Shown: one piece after another, positions 59,137 through 64,000 of the stretch
How the letters are laid out: each line of letters begins with the position of its first letter
How positions within the stretch are numbered: the stretch's first letter is position 1
Origin: DASVRZ01 sp038228695
GTDB taxonomy: Bacteria > Verrucomicrobiota > Verrucomicrobiia > Chthoniobacterales > DASVRZ01
Direction of reading: 5' to 3'
Length of the DNA: 64,000 nucleotides
NCBI GenBank assembly: GCA_038228695.1
Contig: JBBRPA010000003.1
Location: 1-64,000 of the forward strand
Made by a program: the position numbers and the translations under genes
Notes under the pieces: generated by a model
Seen by the model: the letters and a program-made list of their open reading frames with translations, nothing else
What the model was told of the DNA's origin: nothing
Databases searched by the model: none

Positions 59137-61064
59137 GTCTGCCGCCGAGAAACGACAATCGCCTCTGGTGGTCGCTCTGTCTGCCGGCGCTTCTTCTCAG
59201 CGCCGCAATTCGTTGCGTCCTGCTTTCTGGATGGCGCGATGGATTTTACTTCGGCCCCGATTCCGAGGGATATTGGAAGGGCGTTTACAGCTTCTTCCAC
59301 CACAGTGGCTTCGACGTGTCTTCGAAACGTTCTTGGGGATATCCATTGCTCCAACTGCTTGCGCCGATCGGCCCGCTGAGTCCCGGATTCACTGGTGCGC
59401 TGCTCCAGCATTTCATCGGTTGGATCGCCATTCTCCCACTCGCGGCGATCGTCCGTCGCCTCATCCCCGAGTGGCGTTGGTGGATTGTGCCGATCACGGT
59501 CGTATATGCGATCGATCCGCTCCTCGCCTTTTGGGAGCACATCATGATTGCCGATTCCCTCCTCGTCACGCTCGCGTTGGGAATTGGCTGGGGCGCGCTT
59601 GCCTACTGGCAAAAACCGGGTTGGAAAATTCTTCTCCTAACCTTAGGCCTCGTCTTTCTTTCCATGTCTGTCCGTCCAGTCGGCCGGGCTCTCTGGGCTG
59701 GATTTCTCCCCGTCATCCTTCTCGCTCCGTCGAACCCATGGAAACGCCGCGGGCTACACTTTGCGTCTGCCCTGATTTTTATTTTCCCCGCCATTTCATT
59801 AACCAAGGTCAAGCAGGGCGACGACCTTCTCTTTGGGTCGGTTTTTCCATTCATTCCAACTACCGGAGGCAAACATGCGGAGCTCAAACCGGAGATCGCG
59901 CCGCTCATCGACGAGGGGCGCGCCAACCTTTGGAATTACGTTCGCGAAGGACAAAAGGAAGTCTTCACCATGACTCTTGGTTCCAACCCAGAGAAAGAGA
60001 TCGGTCCAAAATTCACCGCCTTGATGAAGGACCGCAAAGCCTTCTCCCAAGTCCGTCACGACCTAGCTCGCGAGGCCATCTTCGCGCATCCCGTCGGGTG
60101 TATGCAGATTGCGCTTCTAAAAATTTATTCTGTGCTCGGGAAAGATGTGAAAAAGCTTCGGATCCAGCCGACGCGATTCAACAGCATTCACGCCAAGTTC
60201 CTTGACGAGGGTAACCAGCGAATCGCGCCGGACTTTGCCGCCTGGTATCTGCGCGATCCACGTGCCTACGACCTTGCCGGTATTCGCGCAGTGCTCGCCG
60301 AGCGGGTGCAACCCGGTGCGATTGGCACCTTCTATCAGTCCGTGTTTCCAGAACTAGAATCGGCTTTCAACCTGTATCATCTTAAGCCCGGTCCGCAGCT
60401 TCCTTTCCCGCATCACGCCCTGCCGCTGTTTTTTTTCGTCGTGGGCCTCACTGGCTGGTTCTGTTTTCGCGGAAGCAGCGCACTGGTTCCGCTTCTCTTC
60501 GTAAACAGCGGTTATCTCGCGTTGACCTATGGCGTGGGCCGCGCGGTCCAACGGTATCGATTGCCCTCGGAATATTTTTTGATCCTCGGAGTTTTCCTCG
60601 CGCTTATCGTCGCTGTGCGTTTGTTGAAACCGCTGCTGCTTTCCACGTTTTCACAGAGATTGACTCCTGCAATAATTCACCGTCTGACCTTTTTCTGCGT
60701 TGGCGGTCTTGTTAGCTATCTGCTCAATCTGATTCCCTACAAGTTGCTCACGATCGGTTTGCACTGGAGCCATAACGCTGCTTACTCAGCCAGTCTGACC
60801 TTTGTCACGGCGTTGATGTTTGTCTGGAACTATCGGGTGAACTTTCCAACGAGCAGCGATTGGCGTGCTTGCGCCCCTCGTTATCTATTTGCGACAGGGG
60901 CAGCGTGGATCGTCAATTTTCTTTCGGTGGGATGGCTCAAGCAACACGTTCCAGTTGCCGGTGCCATTTTTATCGTCGGGTTTCTCATCGCGCTGGCCAA
61001 GTTTGCGGTTTACCACCACTGGGTTTTTCCTGGAAAGTCGGACTCCATTCCCGACGACGTCTAA
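59133..61064 (+). CDS. GT-C-like membrane protein fused to a C-terminal GtrA domain
   Basis: 643 residues from the ATG at 59133 (ATGA overlap with the gene before). The first 430 or so residues have about eight membrane segments; GFYFGPDSEGYWKGVYSFF is the likely acidic catalytic loop. Residues about 520-640 are a GtrA-like domain: FFCVGGLVSYLLNLIPYKLL, ALMFVWNYRVNF and KFAVYHHWVF. GtrA proteins are usually separate and are thought to flip polyprenyl-linked sugars. Joining flippase-like and transferase parts in one chain is uncommon. Envelope glycan modification is inferred. Confidence 0.78.
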   Translation: MSLPPRNDNRLWWSLCLPALLLSAAIRCVLLSGWRDGFYFGPDSEGYWKGVYSFFHHSGFDVSSKRSWGYPLLQLLAPIGPLSPGFTGALLQHFIGWIAILPLAAIVRRLIPEWRWWIVPITVVYAIDPLLAFWEHIMIADSLLVTLALGIGWGALAYWQKPGWKILLLTLGLVFLSMSVRPVGRALWAGFLPVILLAPSNPWKRRGLHFASALIFIFPAISLTKVKQGDDLLFGSVFPFIPTTGGKHAELKPEIAPLIDEGRANLWNYVREGQKEVFTMTLGSNPEKEIGPKFTALMKDRKAFSQVRHDLAREAIFAHPVGCMQIALLKIYSVLGKDVKKLRIQPTRFNSIHAKFLDEGNQRIAPDFAAWYLRDPRAYDLAGIRAVLAERVQPGAIGTFYQSVFPELESAFNLYHLKPGPQLPFPHHALPLFFFVVGLTGWFCFRGSSALVPLLFVNSGYLALTYGVGRAVQRYRLPSEYFLILGVFLALIVAVRLLKPLLLSTFSQRLTPAIIHRLTFFCVGGLVSYLLNLIPYKLLTIGLHWSHNAAYSASLTFVTALMFVWNYRVNFPTSSDWRACAPRYLFATGAAWIVNFLSVGWLKQHVPVAGAIFIVGFLIALAKFAVYHHWVFPGKSDSIPDDV

Positions 61065-61132
61065 TCGTCATCTAACTCCCGATGATTATTCTCCGCCGGC
61101 CCGGCGGTGAGGCCCAGCGCGCAGAGGGCTAA

Positions 61133-61156
61133 GAGTGATGGAGTGATGGAGTGATG
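61133..61156 (+). repeat. Three tandem copies of GAGTGATG
   Basis: Exact 8-base unit repeated three times, followed by a partial unit GATG. Such a run can change copy number by slippage; it lies 157 bases upstream of mfd. Confidence 0.8.
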
Positions 61157-61294
61157 GATGTAAATTTCATAATAGATGTTGGTTGTTGTTGAACTACACC
61201 GCATCTTCGCGCGGCCGGATTACCAAATCATTACCGGACGGGTGTAATTTTTAGATTTTCTCACTTTTTTCCGCTTTGACTTCGGGACCACGCG

Positions 61295-61311
61295 GGGGAG
61301 ATTCGCTCCCC
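61295..61311 (+). promoter_or_regulatory. Hairpin immediately before the mfd start codon
   Basis: GGGGAG at 61295-61300 pairs CTCCCC at 61306-61311 around a 5-base loop, one base before the ATG at 61313. No other ribosome binding site is visible, and the GGGGGAG arm is the only SD-like stretch, so it could modulate initiation. Confidence 0.4.
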
Positions 61312-61312
61312 A

Positions 61313-64000
61313 ATGAAAAACCTTCCGCGCGACCTTGCCGCCAGTCTTGGCGGTCTGCCCGCGCTACAGCAGAAACTCGATGCGCTGAGGGACAGTCCGT
61401 CGCCGGTTTACTTCGAGCACGTTACTAGCGCGGCGCAGGCTTTTATCATTTCTTGGCTAGCTTCCGAACTCAACCAGGCACTCTGGATCGTTTGCGAGAA
61501 TGTGCGGGAACAGGAGCGGATTCATAATGAACTGTTAACCTGGCACGGCGACGCTTTGTTTCTGCCGGAAATGGAGTCAGCGATCGTAGAAAATGCGATT
61601 CCCGATCCCGAGATCGCGGCTGAGCGGCTGGAGGTGTTGGAGCGGTTGGCCAAGCCCGGACGCAAAGTGGCTGTGCTGACGCGGGAAGCGCTGGATGGTC
61701 TCGTGCCATCGGCTGCGACACTGCGGCGACAGGGCCTGCGGCTGGCGAGGAATCAGCGACTCGATCGCGACGCGCTTGTGGCCAAGCTGGAAAAAGCGGG
61801 CTACGAAAATGTCCCGCAAATCTCGATGCGCGGACAATACGCCGTGCGCGGTGGCATTCTGGATGTTTTCTCGTGGCAGCATGCGCAACCTGTGCGACTG
61901 GAGTTTTTTGATGACGAGATCGAATCGATTCGTAGTTTCGATCTCGATGAGCAGACTTCGTTCGCGGTTCTCGACACCTGCCAGATCATCGCTAGTGATC
62001 CGGATTCCGCCACCGTTCCGCTTCGGGATTATCTCGATAAATCCACCTTGTTAGTCGCAGTCGATTTTGCAATGGACGGCGCACACATGCTGATCACCGA
62101 GGGAGCGGACCCATCGGAAGGAGTAGAGAATTTCGCTGGAGCATTTCATCCACATGACTTCGGCGAGATGGAAGCCGGTGACCTGATCGTGGAGGAGGGG
62201 AAACGTGAGGCGCTGTTTGGTCAGCTCAGAGAGTGGGATCGCGACGCTTGGCGCATCGTTCTTTTCTGTCATAACGAAGGGGAGACGGAGCGTTTTCAGG
62301 ATTTGCTGCAGAGTCACGAGGTGGACCTGCGCCATCTCCAGTTTGCGGAAGGATCAATTGCACGGGGTTTTGTTTGTCCCGACGCCAAGCTGGCGGTGCT
62401 GACTGACGGCGAGATTTTCGGGCGCTACCAAAATAACCGCAGCCGACGGTTGGCGCTGCGACGGGCGCGGGTTCAGGCGCAGCGGACCCACATTGATTTC
62501 AGCGATCTTTCCGAGGGCGATTACGTGGTTCATCTCGAACACGGCATCGGAAGATTTCTCGCTCTGGAAAAGTTTGAGCGAGATGGCGGGTTGCAAGAGG
62601 TGTTAGTGCTTGAATTTAAGGCAGACGCCAAACTCTACGTTCCTCTCGAGCAAGCGTATCTCGTATCCCGTTACGTCGGCGTGGGAAAACGCCATCCGGA
62701 TCTTAGTGCGCTAGGGGATGCGAAGTGGGCCAAGGCAAAGAAGGCCGCCGAAAAAGCGGTGTTTGACTACGCCTCGCACCTCCTCACGATTCAAGCGGAG
62801 CGTGAAACGACCTCGGGGTTTGCTTTCCCACCTGACGGAAAATGGCAGCATGAATTTGAGGGCGCGTTTCTTTACAAGGAAACGCCCGACCAACTCACTG
62901 CCATCGCTGCCTCGAAGGCGGACATGGAGTCGGTCCGCCCAATGGATCGACTGATCTGTGGCGATGTCGGTTTTGGCAAGACGGAAGTGGCAATCCGGAC
63001 CGCTTTTAAATCGGTAATGGGCGGCAAGCAAGTCGCGGTGTTAGTGCCGACTACCGTCCTCGCTCAGCAACATTATCAGAATTTTCGCGAACGCATGTCC
63101 GACTATCCTGTGACCATCGATATGATGAGCCGTTTCCGCACGCCGTCGGAGCAAAAGAAAACCGTGGCCGGACTCGCTAACGGCACGGTGGATATCGTTA
63201 TTGGAACGCATCGACTGATTTCAAAGGACATCGTTTTTAAGGATCTCGGCCTCGTGGTCGTCGATGAGGAACAGCGCTTTGGCGTCCTGCACAAAGAGCG
63301 ATTTAAGGAGATTTTCAAAAAGGTGGATGTTCTCACCTTGTCCGCCACACCCATTCCTCGGACGCTCTACCTGTCGCTGATGGGAGCGCGCGACATGTCG
63401 GTGATTGAGACGCCTCCGCAAAACCGGCTTCCGGTTGAGACGGTGGTTTGTGGTTACGATGAGCGAATCATTCGCGATGCGATTAATCGCGAGATGGCGC
63501 GGCAAGGGCAGGTCTATTTTCTGCACAATCGCGTGCAGTCGATCGAGAAAGTCGCTGCTCGCATTTCCGAACTGTGCCCGAAGGCTCGGGTCGGCATTGG
63601 CCACGGCCAAATGAATGAACATCAGTTAGAAGACGTGATGAAGGCCTTCATCGACGGTGAAACCGACGTGCTAATTTCCACAACGATCATTGAAAGCGGG
63701 ATCGATATTCCCAATGCTAACACGATCATCATCGATCGCGCGGACCGCTTCGGTCTCGCCGATCTCTACCAGTTGCGAGGGCGAGTCGGGCGCGCGCAGC
63801 ACAAGGCCTACGCTTACCTGATGCTGCCGCGCGACCTGATGACGATGGGTGCTGCGCGCAAGAGAGTTAATGCGATCAAGCAATATTCCAACCTTGGCGC
63901 GGGCTTTAAGATTGCTATGCGCGATCTTGAGATTCGTGGTGCGGGGAATGTTCTCGGCACCGCGCAGAGCGGTCACATCATCAACGTTGGATTCGATCTC
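61313..64000 (+). CDS. mfd: Transcription-repair coupling factor, 5' part (continues beyond window)
   Basis: The frame is open for all 896 codons to the window end. Mfd removes RNA polymerase stalled at damage and recruits UvrA. The N-terminal part has the UvrB-like module including VRGGILDVFSW, then the RNA-polymerase-interacting domain (HIDFSDLSEGDYVVHLEHGIGRF, shortened), and the RecG-like translocase: ICGDVGFGKTEVAIR (Walker A), VVVDEEQRFGV (DEEQ box), TLSATPIPRTLYLSL, TTIIESGIDIPNANT and YQLRGRVGRAQHKAYAYL. The C-terminal regulatory domain lies outside. The start ATG 61313 is chosen because MKNLPRDLAASLGG begins the family fold. uvrB is also in this window but not linked in an operon. 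Confidence 0.96.
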   Translation, partial: MKNLPRDLAASLGGLPALQQKLDALRDSPSPVYFEHVTSAAQAFIISWLASELNQALWIVCENVREQERIHNELLTWHGDALFLPEMESAIVENAIPDPEIAAERLEVLERLAKPGRKVAVLTREALDGLVPSAATLRRQGLRLARNQRLDRDALVAKLEKAGYENVPQISMRGQYAVRGGILDVFSWQHAQPVRLEFFDDEIESIRSFDLDEQTSFAVLDTCQIIASDPDSATVPLRDYLDKSTLLVAVDFAMDGAHMLITEGADPSEGVENFAGAFHPHDFGEMEAGDLIVEEGKREALFGQLREWDRDAWRIVLFCHNEGETERFQDLLQSHEVDLRHLQFAEGSIARGFVCPDAKLAVLTDGEIFGRYQNNRSRRLALRRARVQAQRTHIDFSDLSEGDYVVHLEHGIGRFLALEKFERDGGLQEVLVLEFKADAKLYVPLEQAYLVSRYVGVGKRHPDLSALGDAKWAKAKKAAEKAVFDYASHLLTIQAERETTSGFAFPPDGKWQHEFEGAFLYKETPDQLTAIAASKADMESVRPMDRLICGDVGFGKTEVAIRTAFKSVMGGKQVAVLVPTTVLAQQHYQNFRERMSDYPVTIDMMSRFRTPSEQKKTVAGLANGTVDIVIGTHRLISKDIVFKDLGLVVVDEEQRFGVLHKERFKEIFKKVDVLTLSATPIPRTLYLSLMGARDMSVIETPPQNRLPVETVVCGYDERIIRDAINREMARQGQVYFLHNRVQSIEKVAARISELCPKARVGIGHGQMNEHQLEDVMKAFIDGETDVLISTTIIESGIDIPNANTIIIDRADRFGLADLYQLRGRVGRAQHKAYAYLMLPRDLMTMGAARKRVNAIKQYSNLGAGFKIAMRDLEIRGAGNVLGTAQSGHIINVGFDL

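Larger units (their letters stand above)
61065..61312. other. Intergenic region upstream of mfd with a small hairpin and tandem repeats
   Basis: No gene is seen in 248 bases. CCGCCG pairs CGGCGG at 61093-61107 and GAGTGATG is repeated three times at 61133-61156. A further hairpin touches the mfd start and is listed separately. Confidence 0.6.

Noticed and set aside
1..64000. CRISPR arrays, rRNA genes and a replication origin
   Set aside because: No regularly spaced repeat series, no rRNA-like sequence and no DnaA-box cluster next to dnaA or similar genes were seen by eye.

Overview
The window looks like the chromosome of a Gram-negative bacterium, most probably a member of the Verrucomicrobiota. 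This placement is inferred from style and is not proven by a marker gene. The points in favour are LPS-core and Kdo genes, a dnaG-rpoD pair whose sigma factor has a long basic N-terminal extension, very large secreted proteins made of autotransporter-type beta-strand repeats or fibronectin III domains, a secreted-protein C-terminus ending in a FYRVVVTP-like block, and tRNA-targeted integrases with read-through tails.

Layout. 1-2557: the right end of an IS3-family insertion sequence lies inside a type I restriction gene (hsdR), whose remaining 3' part carries an extra AlbA_2/Schlafen-type domain. 2869-3537: a VapBC toxin-antitoxin pair. 3728-11808: a co-directional housekeeping block (uppS, an NtrC-like regulator with Glu at the phosphorylation site, a class IV aminotransferase, a dolichol-phosphate-mannose-synthase-like glycosyltransferase, heptose kinase, heptose bisphosphatase, kdsB, pyrG), mostly serving envelope and LPS synthesis. 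11840-17903: a compact integrative element of about 6.0 kb in the 3' end of a tRNA-Gly gene, bounded by 29-bp direct repeats. It carries a HUH-type replication initiator behind a strong hairpin, a C5-cytosine methyltransferase with an N-terminal ribbon-helix-helix domain, a convergent PD-(D/E)XK nuclease, an HTH protein, an excisionase-like protein and a tyrosine recombinase whose reading frame runs through the attachment site. 18029-22453: a giant secreted beta-strand-repeat protein with an SGNH hydrolase domain.

22566-35740: a deoxyribosyltransferase-like protein, uvrB, dnaG-rpoD, pdxA, an ABC-2 permease, a Tgt-MnmC-like tRNA-modification fusion and a spermidine-synthase-like protein. 35840-39587: tRNA-Ser, a periplasmic msrB-msrA pair and a flavoprotein-polyferredoxin membrane fusion. 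39957-48615: a secreted FN3/cyclophilin protein, an EamA permease whose stop lies within an antisense tRNA-Lys, then a cupredoxin, hybrid histidine kinase and porin cluster. 48662-48823 is a large unexplained palindrome, followed by a ParDE-type pair, speA and glutaredoxin. 51954-61064 is an envelope-modification region: an HTTM-like membrane protein with a small partner, MBOAT acyltransferase, SGNH partner and GT39-like transferase on the minus strand, and two GT-C-like proteins (one fused to GtrA) on the plus strand. 61313-64000 is the start of mfd, cut by the window edge.

The most unusual material is the tRNA-Gly element (rep plus restriction-modification, with an integrase tail that integration swaps), the multi-domain fusions (RHH-C5 methyltransferase, Tgt-MnmC, flavoprotein-polyferredoxin, FN3-cyclophilin) and the 162-nt palindrome. 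All functional calls rest on motif reading without database searches.
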